Part shown: positions 53,963 through 62,971 of the stretch, piece after piece
How the letters are laid out: each line of letters starts with the position of its first letter
Position numbering within the stretch: the stretch's first letter is position 1
Assembly: GCF_001954275.1 (NCBI RefSeq)
Contig: NZ_MBEU01000002.1
Coordinates: 149,710 to 213,709, forward strand
Length of the DNA stretch: 64,000 bases
Direction: 5' to 3'
From: Mycobacterium sp. IS-836
GTDB lineage: Bacteria; Actinomycetota; Actinomycetes; Mycobacteriales; Mycobacteriaceae
Position numbers and translations under genes: made by a program
The notes under the pieces: generated by a model
Told to the model about the DNA's origin: nothing
What the model saw: the letters and a program-made list of their open reading frames with translations, nothing else
Database searches by the model: none

Positions 53963-54691
53963 ATGAATCAGCGTGTCGCGCTGGTGACCGGCGCCGCCGG
54001 CGGGCAGGGCTGGGCCATCGCTAAACGGCTACGCGCAGACGGATATTCGGTGGCGGCCTGCGATGTGCGGCCCGGTGAAATGGCCGCGGCGGTCGACGAG
54101 CTGGGCGACGACAAAATGATCGCGGTCCAGCTCGACGTGACGTCCCAGGAGCAGTGGAGCGAGGCCGTCGAGCGCGTCGTCGAGGCGTTCGGGTCGCTGA
54201 GCGCACTGGTCAACAACGCCGGAGTGCTGCACCGGGCAGCCTTGGCCGACGAGACGGCCGAGGATTTCGAAAAGGCTTGGCGGGTCAACTGTCTGGGCGC
54301 GTTCCTCGGCATGAGCGTCACCCTGGATCTGCTACTGGCGGCCGAACACGCGGCGATCGTCAACATCTGCAGCACCGGGGCGATGCGCCCGTTCCCGCAC
54401 CACAGCGCGTACGGCGCGTCCAAGTGGGCATTGCGGGGGCTGACCCAGACCGCCGCCGCCGAACTCGCGCCGTCGGGCATTCGCGTCAACGCGGTGTTCC
54501 CGGGACCGGTCGCCACCGAAATGCTCGACGCGGACACACAGTCACGGCTGGCCGAGACGGCGATGTTCGGACGGCTCGGACAGCCCCGCGAGATCGCCGA
54601 CGCCGTCGCGTTTCTGGTCTCCGAGGAGGCGTCGTTCATCACGGGTTCGGAGTTGGTCGTCGACGGTGGGCAATGCCTGCAGATCCGATGA
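53963..54691 (+). CDS. Short-chain dehydrogenase (SDR)
   Basis: A 242-residue classical SDR: TGAAGGQGWAIAKRL (about residues 9-23) is the NAD site, NAG is near 84, the catalytic Ser is in NICSTGA and YGASK is the Tyr/Lys pair (about residues 150-154). It may make the ketone that the neighbouring BVMO uses. ATG 53963 is given; GTG 53957, two codons earlier, would overlap the previous stop and is equally likely. Its stop overlaps the BVMO ATG. Confidence 0.9.
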   Translation: MNQRVALVTGAAGGQGWAIAKRLRADGYSVAACDVRPGEMAAAVDELGDDKMIAVQLDVTSQEQWSEAVERVVEAFGSLSALVNNAGVLHRAALADETAEDFEKAWRVNCLGAFLGMSVTLDLLLAAEHAAIVNICSTGAMRPFPHHSAYGASKWALRGLTQTAAAELAPSGIRVNAVFPGPVATEMLDADTQSRLAETAMFGRLGQPREIADAVAFLVSEEASFITGSELVVDGGQCLQIR

Positions 54692-56184
54692 AGATCGGCA
54701 TCATCGGTGCAGGGCCGGGCGGCTTGGCGCTGGGAATCCTGCTGAAGCGGGCCGGTTTTCACGACTTCACCGTCTTCGACCGCGAAGACGACGTGGGCGG
54801 AACGTGGCGGATCAACACCTATCCGGGCCTGGCATGCGACGTCAAGTCGCACCTCTATTCCTACTCGTTCGACCTGAACCCGCACTGGTCGCGGCTGTGG
54901 TCACCGCAGCCGGAGATCCTGGCCTACTTCGAACGCTGCGCCGACGAATACGGTCTTCGCCCCCACCTGAAACTGCGCACCGAAATCCGTTCCGCCAGCT
55001 GGGATGACGACACGCAGCGCTGGTGCCTTACGGCCGCGGACGGGACGCGACATCATTTCAACGTCGTGGTTTCCGCGGTCGGATTGTTCACCCGGCCGCT
55101 GCTACCGGATCTCGTCGAGCAGGAGCCGTTCACCGGAACCGTAATGCACTCGTCGCGATGGGATCACGCGATCCCACTTGAAGGAAAGCGGGTGGCCGTC
55201 CTGGGAACGGGTTCGACGGCCTCGCAGCTGGTCCCGGAATTGGCCAAGGTCGCCGACCGCGTGTATTCGGTGCAACGATCGCCGACCTGGATATTGCCCA
55301 AGCCGGACCGGCACTACACGCGCCGGGAGCGCTGGATTCTCGCCCACGTGCCGTTCGCCAAGAAGCTGTACCGGACCCGGCTGTGGCTGCGCAGCGAATC
55401 CAACATCTCGGTGATCGAGCACGGCAGCGAAAAGACCCAGGAGTTCACCGCGCTAGCCCTGAGCATGCTCGAAAAGGCCGTCGCCGACGAGGAATTGCGC
55501 CGAAAGCTGACCCCTGATCACCCGATGGGCTGCAAGCGACTGGTGTTCTCGTCGGACTATCTGCCCGCATTGACGCTGCCCAACGTCGAGGTGGTGAATA
55601 GCCCGGCCCGCTACCTGCGGACGCGCTCGCTGGTCACCGAGGACGGCCGCGAACGCGACGTCGACGTCGTGGTGTGCGCCACCGGCTACGCGGCGGCCGA
55701 CTATCTGGGGGAACTCGACGTATCCGGAGAACACGGAACGACACTGCGCGAGGCCTGGAGCGACGGCGCGCACGCGTACTTCGGCATGGCCGTGCCGGGG
55801 TTTCCCAACTTCTTCATGCTGTACGGGCCCAACACCAACGTCGGCTCCAATAGCGTCATCTTCATGCTCGAAGCCCAAGCGCGTTACATCGTGCGGGCGT
55901 TGAAATACCTGCGACGCAAACGCAAGACGTACATCGCGGTGCGGCCCGCGGCGCTGGCGGAGTTCGTCGCCAAGATCGATAGGTGGATGGTCGGCACCGT
56001 CTGGACCACCCGGTGCAGCAACTACTTCCGAGCCCCGAACGGCCGGGTGGTCACGCAGTGGCCGCGAAGCGCGCGTAGCTTCTGGGGAATGACGCGCCGG
56101 TTCCGGCCCGCCGACTTCAGCTTCCGGGCCGAGGCCCGCTCCGCCAGGGACGGGGACTCGGTGGGGGCGCTGGAAACAACATGA
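54688..56184 (+). CDS. Baeyer-Villiger flavin monooxygenase
   Basis: A 498-residue class B flavoprotein monooxygenase. FAD motif [13 protein letters not shown] (residues 7-19), the BVMO fingerprint [12 protein letters not shown] (FxGxxxHxxxWD, about residues 148-159) and NADPH motif [14 protein letters not shown] are all intact, as is the ATG motif in [12 protein letters not shown]. BVMOs insert oxygen next to a ketone to give esters or lactones. ATG 54688 is fixed by ATGA overlap with the SDR; ATG 54673 is in frame. The esterase gene overlaps its stop. Confidence 0.92.
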   Translation: MKIGIIGAGPGGLALGILLKRAGFHDFTVFDREDDVGGTWRINTYPGLACDVKSHLYSYSFDLNPHWSRLWSPQPEILAYFERCADEYGLRPHLKLRTEIRSASWDDDTQRWCLTAADGTRHHFNVVVSAVGLFTRPLLPDLVEQEPFTGTVMHSSRWDHAIPLEGKRVAVLGTGSTASQLVPELAKVADRVYSVQRSPTWILPKPDRHYTRRERWILAHVPFAKKLYRTRLWLRSESNISVIEHGSEKTQEFTALALSMLEKAVADEELRRKLTPDHPMGCKRLVFSSDYLPALTLPNVEVVNSPARYLRTRSLVTEDGRERDVDVVVCATGYAAADYLGELDVSGEHGTTLREAWSDGAHAYFGMAVPGFPNFFMLYGPNTNVGSNSVIFMLEAQARYIVRALKYLRRKRKTYIAVRPAALAEFVAKIDRWMVGTVWTTRCSNYFRAPNGRVVTQWPRSARSFWGMTRRFRPADFSFRAEARSARDGDSVGALETT

Positions 56185-57107
56185 CCGAACTGGACGGCTT
56201 CGATCGGCTCGATCCCGCGCTGCGCACCGTCGCCACCACGCGGACGGACTTCACGCCGGCCGCCATCGAACTCATGCGCGGACCGTTCAACGAGCGGCGC
56301 CGCATCGCGGCGGAATACGTTGCGGCGCAAGGTATCCAGATCATCGATCACACCGCGGCGACCAAAACCGGCGGCGTGCCGGTGCGGATCTATCGCGGCG
56401 CAAAGCCGCCGGCCCCGGCGGTGGTGTACTGCCACGCCGGGGGCTTCGCGCTGGGAAACCTGGACGCCGATCACCGCCAGTGCGTGGAGCTCGCGCGGCG
56501 CGGCCGGTGCACCGTGGTGTCGGTCGACTACCGGCTCGCCCCCGAGCATCCCTATCCGGCCGCCCTCGACGACGCGATCGCCGTGCTGCGCTGGGTGGCC
56601 GCCGGCGCCGCCGAACTCGGCATCGATGCGGCACGCCTGGCCGTCGCCGGCAGCAGCGCCGGTGCCGCCCTGGCCGCCTGCCTGGCGCACGGCGCCGTGG
56701 GCGAACCGCAGATCGTGTTCCAGTTGCTGCACCAGCCGGTGCTGGACGATCGGGCCACCGCGTCGAAGGCGCAGTTTCGCACCAGCCCGGCTTTCGACGG
56801 CGAGGCGGCGGAGCTGATGTGGCGCCACTACCTGGGCCCGGCAGCCGCCTCGGGGGATGCCGTGCCCGCGCGCCGAGACCGATTCGACGGCCTACCACCC
56901 ACTTTGATCACGTGCGCGGAGATCGATCCCTTCCGCGACGAGGCGGTGGACTATGCGCTGCGACTGCTGCGCGCAGGCGTCTCCACCGAACTGCACGTGT
57001 TCGCTCGCACCTGCCACGGGTTCGATTCGCTGCTGCCCGACTGGTCCGTGTCCGAGCGGCTGTTCGCGTTGCAAGGCGAAGCGCTGCGGCGGGCCTGGGA
57101 GATCTGA
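56181..57107 (+). CDS. HSL-type alpha/beta-hydrolase (esterase)
   Basis: A 308-residue hormone-sensitive-lipase family esterase. Oxyanion motif as HAGGF (about residues 79-83), [14 protein letters not shown], nucleophile GSSAGAALA near residue 158, catalytic Asp in [13 protein letters not shown] and the closing His in CHGFDSL. The canonical HGGG is altered to HAGGF. It would hydrolyse the ester or lactone made by the BVMO. ATG overlaps the BVMO stop; last gene of the run. Confidence 0.9.
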   Translation: MTELDGFDRLDPALRTVATTRTDFTPAAIELMRGPFNERRRIAAEYVAAQGIQIIDHTAATKTGGVPVRIYRGAKPPAPAVVYCHAGGFALGNLDADHRQCVELARRGRCTVVSVDYRLAPEHPYPAALDDAIAVLRWVAAGAAELGIDAARLAVAGSSAGAALAACLAHGAVGEPQIVFQLLHQPVLDDRATASKAQFRTSPAFDGEAAELMWRHYLGPAAASGDAVPARRDRFDGLPPTLITCAEIDPFRDEAVDYALRLLRAGVSTELHVFARTCHGFDSLLPDWSVSERLFALQGEALRRAWEI

Positions 57108-57114
57108 ACGCCCC

Positions 57115-57120
57115 TAGGAT
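57115..57120 (+). promoter_or_regulatory. -10 box (TAGGAT) of leaderless transhydrogenase gene
   Basis: TAGGAT ends seven bases before ATG 57128, so transcription is predicted to begin at that codon. This separates the transhydrogenase from the P450/BVMO run and favours ATG 57128 over ATG 57119. Confidence 0.45.
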
Positions 57121-57127
57121 GGCACCG

Positions 57128-58435
57128 ATGGCGTGCTGCGATTTCTCGATCGTCGCCGAGGGCTGCGACGCAGCCTTCACCGTCGACGCGTCGCGGGTGA
57201 CTTTCGGGCGCGGTTGTCTGGCGGAATTGGGCGACAGGGCACGCGCTCTCGGGGTGCGGCGGGTGGCCCTGTTCTCCGACGCCGGCGTGGCCGAACTGCC
57301 CATCTTCGCGACGGCGCACGAGTCGCTCGTCGCGGCCGGACTGGACGTCGTCACCTACACCGACGCCCATGTCGAGCCCACCGACGCGTCTTTCCTCGAC
57401 GCCGCGCGATTCGCCCGGGAGTCGAACCCTGACGGCTACGTGTCGCTGGGCGGCGGCTCCGTCATCGACACGTGCAAGGCCGCCAACCTGTACGCCACCC
57501 ATCCCGCCGACTTCCTGACCTATGTCAACAAGCCGATCGGCGAGGGCAAACCGGTGCCCGGCCCGCTCAAGCCGCATATCGCGTGCCCCACGACCGCCGG
57601 CACCGGCAGCGAGGTAACCGGCATCACGATCTTCGATCTCCTGTCGCTGAAGGCGAAGACGGGCATCGCCTCGCACGCTCTGCGTCCCACGGAGGCGCTC
57701 GTCGACCCCGACTGCACCGCGAGCCTGCCGCCCGAAGTGGTCGCCTCGGCCGGGCTCGATGTGCTCTCGCACGCGCTGGAGTCCTTCACGGCGCGGCCCT
57801 ACGTCCAGCGGCACGCACCCGAACGGCCCAGCCTGCGGCCCATGAGCCAGGGCGCCAACCCGTGGAGCGACCTCGGCTGTCGTGAGGCGCTGCGCCTGTT
57901 GGGGCAGTTTCTGGAGCGCTCCGTGAGCGACGCGTCCGACGGCGAGGCCCGCGAGCAGATGATGTGGGCCGCAACGCTTGCGGGCATCGCCTTCGGCAAC
58001 GCGGGCGTTCACGCGCCGCACGGCATGGCCTACGCCGTCGCAGGGCTGGTGCGTGACTTCCGGCCCTCGGGCTATCCGGCCGACGAGCCGCTCGTGCCGC
58101 ACGGCATGGCCGTCATCTTGAACGCACCGTCGTCGTTCCGCTTCACCGCGGAGGTCAGCCCGGCGCGCCACCTGGAGGGCGCGCGGCTGCTCGGCGCCGA
58201 CACGCGCGGTGCCGGCGCGCCAGACGCGGGCGAGGTGCTGGCCAACGAACTCATCCGCATCATGCGAGCGGTGGGCATGCCCAACGGGCTCGGCGGGGTG
58301 GGCTACACCGACGACGACGTGGCGGTACTCACCGAAGGCGCCCACCCCCAGCAGCGCCTCCTGCAGAATGCTCCACGCGAGATGAGCAAGCCCGTTCTGG
58401 CGGACTTGTTTCGGCAAGCCATGCGCTACTGGTAG
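57128..58435 (+). CDS. Iron-type alcohol dehydrogenase, hydroxyacid-oxoacid transhydrogenase family
   Basis: A 435-residue group III Fe-dependent alcohol dehydrogenase close to hydroxyacid-oxoacid transhydrogenase (HOT). The glycine loop [15 protein letters not shown] is near residues 113-127, [10 protein letters not shown] follows, and metal ligands lie in DVLSHALES and [16 protein letters not shown] moves hydride between 4-hydroxybutyrate and 2-oxoglutarate. At this place M. tuberculosis has adhE1 (Rv0162c), a different enzyme on the other strand, so this is a replacement or insertion. ATG 57128 is supported by a leaderless -10 box. Confidence 0.87.
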   Translation: MACCDFSIVAEGCDAAFTVDASRVTFGRGCLAELGDRARALGVRRVALFSDAGVAELPIFATAHESLVAAGLDVVTYTDAHVEPTDASFLDAARFARESNPDGYVSLGGGSVIDTCKAANLYATHPADFLTYVNKPIGEGKPVPGPLKPHIACPTTAGTGSEVTGITIFDLLSLKAKTGIASHALRPTEALVDPDCTASLPPEVVASAGLDVLSHALESFTARPYVQRHAPERPSLRPMSQGANPWSDLGCREALRLLGQFLERSVSDASDGEAREQMMWAATLAGIAFGNAGVHAPHGMAYAVAGLVRDFRPSGYPADEPLVPHGMAVILNAPSSFRFTAEVSPARHLEGARLLGADTRGAGAPDAGEVLANELIRIMRAVGMPNGLGGVGYTDDDVAVLTEGAHPQQRLLQNAPREMSKPVLADLFRQAMRYW

Positions 58436-58444
58436 TCAAGACGC

Positions 58445-58939
58445 ATGACTTCGGCTCCAGCGATTCCGCCCGCACCGGACGGGTTGACCAGCCGCGACTT
58501 CCCCGTCCTGTGGCCGGTGGGAACCCGGTGGGCCGACAACGACATGTTCGGCCACCTGAACAACGCGGTCTACTACCAGCTGTTCGACACCGCGATCAAC
58601 GCCTGGATCAACACCAGCGCCGGGCTCGACCCGACCACCATGCCCGAGCTGGGCATCGTCGCCGAGTCGGGTTGCCGCTACTTCTCCGAGCTGCATTTCC
58701 CGCAAAACCTGGTGGTCGGCCTCGCCGTGACCCGGCTGGGTCGCAGCAGCGTCACCTACCGGCTCGGGCTGTTCGGGTCCGAAGGGGGGCTAGACGACGC
58801 CCGGGCCCAACCGATCACCGCGCTGGGGCACTGGGTGCACGTCTACGTCGACCGGACGAGCCGCAAGCCGGTCCCGATTCCGGACACCATCCGCGCACTG
58901 CTGTCGACGGCCTGCGTGGCACCGGCGGAGCCGCAATAA
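58445..58939 (+). CDS. Acyl-CoA thioesterase, 4HBT hotdog (Rv0163-like)
   Basis: A 164-residue single-hotdog protein of the FcbC/YbgC type: TRWADNDMFGHLNNAVYYQLFDTA (split over residues 28-51) contains the catalytic Asp of the 4HBT signature. It hydrolyses acyl-CoA; substrate unknown. It follows the transhydrogenase gene by nine bases on the same strand. Corresponds to Rv0163. Confidence 0.88.
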   Translation: MTSAPAIPPAPDGLTSRDFPVLWPVGTRWADNDMFGHLNNAVYYQLFDTAINAWINTSAGLDPTTMPELGIVAESGCRYFSELHFPQNLVVGLAVTRLGRSSVTYRLGLFGSEGGLDDARAQPITALGHWVHVYVDRTSRKPVPIPDTIRALLSTACVAPAEPQ

Positions 58940-59001
58940 ATAGAAGCAATAAATTGAAGCCGCCGAGATGGCGCCCAGCACTGGGCTTTTCGCGGCTTGG
59001 C

Positions 59002-59007
59002 TATGCT
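59002..59007 (+). promoter_or_regulatory. -10 box (TATGCT) of leaderless TB18.5-like gene
   Basis: TATGCT ends six bases before ATG 59014 and no ribosome site is present, so a leaderless mRNA is predicted. Confidence 0.5.
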
Positions 59008-59013
59008 TCGCCA

Positions 59014-59454
59014 ATGCCAGTCCTGAGCAAGACCGTCGAGGTCGGTGCCGACGCCGCCTCGATCATGGGCATCGTTGCGGATTTCGAGGCGTACCCGCAG
59101 TGGAACGACGAGATCAAGGGCCTGTGGGTGCTCGCCCGCTACGACGACGGGCGGCCCAGCCAGCTGCGGCTCGACACCGAGGTCCAAGGCGTTGCGGGTA
59201 CCTATATCCAGGCCGTGTACTACCCCGGCGAGAACCAGATTCAGACCGTCATGCAGCAGGGCGACCTGTTCGCCAAGCAGGAACAACTGTTCAGCGTGGT
59301 CGAGATCGGTGCATCGAGCCTGTTGACGGTCGACATCGATGTCGAACCCTCGATGCCCGTGCCCGCGCCGATGGTGAAGTCCATGCTCAACACCGTGCTA
59401 GACCACCTCGCCGACAACCTCAAGCAGCGCGCCGAGCAGCTGTCCGCGACCTAA
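59014..59454 (+). CDS. SRPBCC/polyketide cyclase-like protein (Rv0164, TB18.5-like)
   Basis: A 146-residue START-domain (polyketide cyclase/coenzyme Q-binding) protein: VLSKTVEVGADAASIMGIVADFEAYPQWNDEIKG is the N-terminal part (about residues 3-36) and the C-terminal helix MVKSMLNTVLDHLADNLKQRAEQ covers the cavity. Ligand unknown. Corresponds to Rv0164 by sequence and place. Convergent with mce1R, with 13 bases between. Confidence 0.9.
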   Translation: MPVLSKTVEVGADAASIMGIVADFEAYPQWNDEIKGLWVLARYDDGRPSQLRLDTEVQGVAGTYIQAVYYPGENQIQTVMQQGDLFAKQEQLFSVVEIGASSLLTVDIDVEPSMPVPAPMVKSMLNTVLDHLADNLKQRAEQLSAT

Positions 59455-59467
59455 TAAATCCCGGGGC

Positions 59468-60241
59468 TCAGTCGAAGATCCCCGATCGCTTCAGCATCTC
59501 GGTCAGCCGCTGCGCCCCGTCGGTGAATTGCCAGACGGTGTGCTCGATGACGGCGGCAGCGTCGCGCTTGCGCAGCGCGGCGATCAACTTCCGGTGGTTG
59601 TCGACCGCGGCCACAGCCCATTCCGGGTCGCCGGCGTACACCAGCACCGGCATGTAACGCGCGGCGTTCAGCAGGAACCAGGCCAATTTGATCCGCCCGC
59701 TGGCCTGGTTGAAGACGCGGTGAAACGCGAACTCAATGCCCGCGATGGCCTCGGCGTCGCCGGAGCCGACGGCCGCCTCCAGCGCTTTGTTGATGCGGTC
59801 GAGCTCCTCGATCTCGCCGTCGGTGATGTGGTCGGTGGCCGCGGCGGCCAGCTCCCGGGCGATCGTCGCCTGCAACCAGAAGATGTCCTGAATGTCCTGG
59901 CGGGTCAGCGGCAACACGAAGTGACCGCGATGCGGTTCCAGTTGCACCATGCCCTCGCCGCGCAGTTTCAGCAGCGCCTCGCGCACCGGGGTGATGCTGA
60001 CCCCGAGTTCGGCCGCGGTCTCGTCCAGGCGTATGAAAGTCCCCGGACGCAATGTCCCGGACATGATCGCCGCGCGCAGGCGACCCGCGACTTCGTCGGA
60101 CAACTGCGCCCTGCGCAGTGGCCGCCGGCTCCGCGGCTTCGTGGAAATCGGTGCGTTCACGGGGACTGCCAGGGCTTTCAGGGGCTCGGCGGGGGTTGTC
60201 TTTGGGGCACTAAAGCCATAGTGTGACCCACACAACACCAT
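59468..60241 (-). CDS. mce1R: GntR/FadR-type repressor Mce1R
   Basis: A 257-residue FadR-subfamily GntR regulator corresponding to Rv0165c. Winged helix RLDETAAELGVSITPVREALLKLRGEGMV (split over about residues 71-99) and an all-helical FCD ligand domain with the metal-type His pattern (FHRVFN). In M. tuberculosis it represses the mce1 operon, including fadD5. ATG 60241 gives a length near the annotated Rv0165c; GTG 60160 (230 residues) is an alternative that starts closer to the conserved region. Divergent from fadD5 across 57 bases. Confidence 0.93.
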   Translation of the reverse strand: MVLCGSHYGFSAPKTTPAEPLKALAVPVNAPISTKPRSRRPLRRAQLSDEVAGRLRAAIMSGTLRPGTFIRLDETAAELGVSITPVREALLKLRGEGMVQLEPHRGHFVLPLTRQDIQDIFWLQATIARELAAAATDHITDGEIEELDRINKALEAAVGSGDAEAIAGIEFAFHRVFNQASGRIKLAWFLLNAARYMPVLVYAGDPEWAVAAVDNHRKLIAALRKRDAAAVIEHTVWQFTDGAQRLTEMLKRSGIFD

Positions 60242-60245
60242 GTTT

Positions 60246-60258
60246 TATCAAATATCAA
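60246..60258. promoter_or_regulatory. Candidate Mce1R site, TATCAA-A-TATCAA
   Basis: A direct repeat of TATCAA with one base between, in the AT-rich part of the mce1R/fadD5 gap. It is the only structured sequence there and could be a regulator or promoter element. No binding evidence. Confidence 0.3.
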
Positions 60259-60298
60259 CCTGGCGCAAGCGGTGCGCGAGTGTAAGGGGAGGTAGTAG

Positions 60299-61942
60299 TT
60301 GACCGCACAGTTGGCCAGCCACACGACGTCCGCACTCACCGAGCAGCCTTACCGCGCCCGGCGGCAGAACTGGGTGAACCAGCTCGAGCGGCACGCGATG
60401 ATGCAGCCGAACGCGACGGCGCTGCGCTTCCTCGGCAACACCGTGACGTGGGGTGAACTACAGGACCGGGTGTCGGCACTGGCCGACGGATTGAGCCGGC
60501 GGGGAGTCGGCTTCGGCGACCGGGTCATGATCCTGATGCTCAATCGCACCGAATTCATCGAGTCGGTGCTGGCCGCCAACATGCTCGGGGCCATCGCAGT
60601 CCCGCTGAACTTCCGGCTTACCCCGGCCGAAATCGCCTTCCTCGTCGAGGACTGCGAAGCCCGCGTCATGATCACCGAACCCGTGCTCGCCCCGGTGGCC
60701 ACCGGGGTCCGCGACATCCAGCCGGTGCTGAGCACGATCATCGTCGCGGCCGCTTCCACCGACGACGGGGTTTTCGGCTACGAGGACCTCATCAACGAGA
60801 CCGGTGATCCGCACGAACCCGTCGACATCCCGAACGACTCGCCCGCCCTGATCATGTACACCTCGGGCACCACCGGCCGCCCCAAGGGCGCCGTGCTGAC
60901 CCACACCAACCTGACCGGCCAGACGATGACCGGCCTGTACACCAACGGCGCCGACATCAACAACGACGTCGGCTTCGTCGGTGTCCCGTTCTTCCACATC
61001 GCCGGGATCGGCAACATGCTGACGTCGCTGTTGCTCGGCATCCCCACCGTGATCTACCCGCTCGGTGCGTTCGACCCGGGCCAGCTGCTCGACGTGCTGG
61101 CGGCGGAGAAGGTCACCGGTATCTTTCTGGTGCCCGCACAATGGCAGGCGGTATGCAACGAACAGCAGGCGCGACCGCGTGATCTGCGGCTGCGGGTGAT
61201 GTCGTGGGGAGCCGCTCCGGCCCCCGACGCCCTGCTGCGCGAGATGTCGGCGACGTTCCCCGGCACCCAGATATTGGCCGCATTCGGTCAGACCGAGATG
61301 TCACCGGTCACCTGCATGCTGCTGGGCGACGACGCGATCCGTAAGCGTGGATCGGTCGGAAAGGTGATCCCCACCGTCGCCGCCCGCGTCGTCGACGAGA
61401 ACATGAATGACGTGCCCGTCGGCGAAGTCGGCGAAATCGTCTACCGCGCACCAACATTGATGAGCGGCTACTGGAACAACCCGGCGGCCACCGAGGAGGC
61501 GTTCGCGGGCGGCTGGTTCCACTCGGGGGACCTCGTGCGGATGGACGACGAGGGTTACGTCTGGGTGGTGGATCGCAAAAAGGACATGATCATCTCCGGC
61601 GGCGAGAACATCTACTGCGCGGAGGTGGAAAACGTCCTCGCCGGCCATCCCGACATCGTCGAGGTTGCCGTCATCGGGCGCGCTCACGAGAAGTGGGGCG
61701 AGGTGCCCATAGCGGTCGCGGCCGTCAGCGGCGACCAGCTTCGGCTCGATGACCTGGACGGCTTCCTGACCGAGCGGCTCGCCCGCTACAAGCACCCCAA
61801 GGCGCTCGAGATCGTCGATGCGCTGCCCCGCAACCCCGCCGGGAAGGTGCTCAAGACTGAGCTGCGTCTGCGCTACGGCGGCGCGGACGCGTCTGAAAGC
61901 CGTTCTGCGTCAAGTGGTTCAACGGCCGGAGAGGAGGGCTGA
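60299..61942 (+). CDS. fadD5: Fatty-acid-CoA synthetase FadD5
   Basis: A 547-residue acyl-CoA ligase, the first gene of the mce1 operon (Rv0166). AMP-binding motif YTSGTTGRPKGAVLTH (about residues 186-201), the A5 FGQTEMSPVT, A7 SGDLVRMDDEGYVWVVDRKKDMI split around residue 410, and a terminal PRNPAGKVLK lysine. It activates fatty acids, reported in M. tuberculosis for use of recycled mycolate-derived lipids. TTG 60299 has AAGGGGAGG upstream. Confidence 0.95.
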   Translation: MTAQLASHTTSALTEQPYRARRQNWVNQLERHAMMQPNATALRFLGNTVTWGELQDRVSALADGLSRRGVGFGDRVMILMLNRTEFIESVLAANMLGAIAVPLNFRLTPAEIAFLVEDCEARVMITEPVLAPVATGVRDIQPVLSTIIVAAASTDDGVFGYEDLINETGDPHEPVDIPNDSPALIMYTSGTTGRPKGAVLTHTNLTGQTMTGLYTNGADINNDVGFVGVPFFHIAGIGNMLTSLLLGIPTVIYPLGAFDPGQLLDVLAAEKVTGIFLVPAQWQAVCNEQQARPRDLRLRVMSWGAAPAPDALLREMSATFPGTQILAAFGQTEMSPVTCMLLGDDAIRKRGSVGKVIPTVAARVVDENMNDVPVGEVGEIVYRAPTLMSGYWNNPAATEEAFAGGWFHSGDLVRMDDEGYVWVVDRKKDMIISGGENIYCAEVENVLAGHPDIVEVAVIGRAHEKWGEVPIAVAAVSGDQLRLDDLDGFLTERLARYKHPKALEIVDALPRNPAGKVLKTELRLRYGGADASESRSASSGSTAGEEG

Positions 61943-61997
61943 CGAAAACCGAAACGTTTGCCCGTTATTGACGAAGGGTTAATTGTGCAGATGTCGG

Positions 61998-62026
61998 TTC
62001 ACACGTGCTCGGCCATCGGGTACATT
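61998..62026 (+). promoter_or_regulatory. Internal promoter of mce1 operon (TTCACA-N17-TACATT)
   Basis: TTCACA (61998-62003), a 17-base spacer and TACATT (62021-62026) form a good SigA-type promoter in the 216-base gap between fadD5 and yrbE1A. Start near 62033. An intergenic promoter has been reported at this place in M. tuberculosis. The remaining gap holds a 32-codon ORF (62064). Confidence 0.5.
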
Positions 62027-62063
62027 CCTGTGGTCTCCGTTACTACTTGCGAGTAGGGAGCCG

Positions 62064-62162
62064 ATGGTCACATACGAAGGGTCCGGGCAAGGACAGGGCG
62101 TGCGACACGATTCGCCGCGGCGCTGGCAAGCGCGCGGTGCCTGCGGGAGGGGACAGCGGTGA
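62064..62162 (+). CDS. 32-residue ORF before yrbE1A (candidate leader peptide)
   Basis: ATG 62064 follows AGTAGGGAG, a good ribosome site. The frame MVTYEGSGQGQGVRHDSPRR continues as a basic peptide and ends at TGA 62160-62162, which overlaps the yrbE1A GTG as GTGA. That arrangement predicts translational coupling. No similarity recognised; Arg/Gly-rich composition could also be chance. Alternatively yrbE1A has an unusual leader with no coding role. Confidence 0.4.
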   Translation: MVTYEGSGQGQGVRHDSPRRWQARGACGRGQR

Positions 62163-62971
62163 CGACGACGGCCACAGGGCCACGGCTGACCGACTATGCC
62201 CGCGACCGCGTGGCCCCCTTCCTCACGCTCGTCGGCGGTTTTTTCCGGATGTGTGTGCTGACCGGCAGGGCAACATTCCGGTGGCCGTTCCAGTGGCGCG
62301 AGTTCGTCTTGCAGTGCTGGTTCATCATGCGCGTCGCGCTGCTGCCGACCATGGCGGTCTCGGTGCCGGTGACGGTGCTCTTCATCTTTACGTTCAACAT
62401 CCTGCTGCTCCAGGTCGGCGCCGCCGATATCTCTGGGGCGGGCGCGGGCGTCGCTGTGGTCACCCAGATCGGCCCGATCGTGACCGTGCTGGTGGTCGCC
62501 GGCGCGGCGGCCACGGCCATCTGCGCCGACCTCGGTGCTCGCACCATCCGCGAAGAAATCGATGCGATGGAGGTGCTCGGCATCGACCCGATCCACCGAT
62601 TGGTGGTGCCCCGGGTTCTGGCTTGTGCGACCGTCGCGATGTTGCTCAACGGCCTCGTGAGCATGGTCGGACTGGTCGGAGGCTTCCTCTTCGGCGTCTA
62701 CCTCCAGAATGTGTCCGGCGGTGCCTACCTCGCCACGCTGACCCTGATCACCGGGCTGCCCGAAGTGATCATCTCAACGGTCAAAGCGGCGACCTTCGGC
62801 ATGATCGCGGGCCTGATCGGCTGCTACCGCGGCCTGACCGTCCGCGGCGGCGCAAAGGGCTTGGGGACCGCCGTCAACGAGACCGTCGTGATGGCCGTGG
62901 TCGCGCTGTACGCAGTGAACGTGGTGCTGACCACCATCGGTGTCAAATTCGGAACGAGCGCAGTGAAATGA
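62159..62971 (+). CDS. yrbE1A: YrbE1A, ABC permease of the Mce1 lipid transporter
   Basis: A 270-residue MlaE-type permease (Rv0167). Five or six hydrophobic helices; the conserved cytoplasmic loop ADLGARTIREEIDAMEVLGIDP (about residues 122-143) is the EExDAxxxxG coupling motif that contacts the MceG ATPase. With YrbE1B it forms the membrane channel that imports fatty acids delivered by the Mce1 proteins. GTG 62159 overlaps a 32-codon ORF; its stop overlaps the yrbE1B ATG. Confidence 0.95.
   Translation: MTTTATGPRLTDYARDRVAPFLTLVGGFFRMCVLTGRATFRWPFQWREFVLQCWFIMRVALLPTMAVSVPVTVLFIFTFNILLLQVGAADISGAGAGVAVVTQIGPIVTVLVVAGAAATAICADLGARTIREEIDAMEVLGIDPIHRLVVPRVLACATVAMLLNGLVSMVGLVGGFLFGVYLQNVSGGAYLATLTLITGLPEVIISTVKAATFGMIAGLIGCYRGLTVRGGAKGLGTAVNETVVMAVVALYAVNVVLTTIGVKFGTSAVK

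Noticed and set aside
56951..58417. A 488-codon minus-strand frame over the transhydrogenase gene, where M. tuberculosis has adhE1 on the minus strand
   Set aside because: I checked whether it could be adhE1. Its translation has no zinc-dehydrogenase motifs, while the plus strand encodes a complete iron-type enzyme.
61997..62023. SigF-like reading GTTC-N17-GGGTAC before yrbE1A
   Set aside because: The -35 lacks the third T and the same bases give a better SigA promoter (TTCACA-N17-TACATT).
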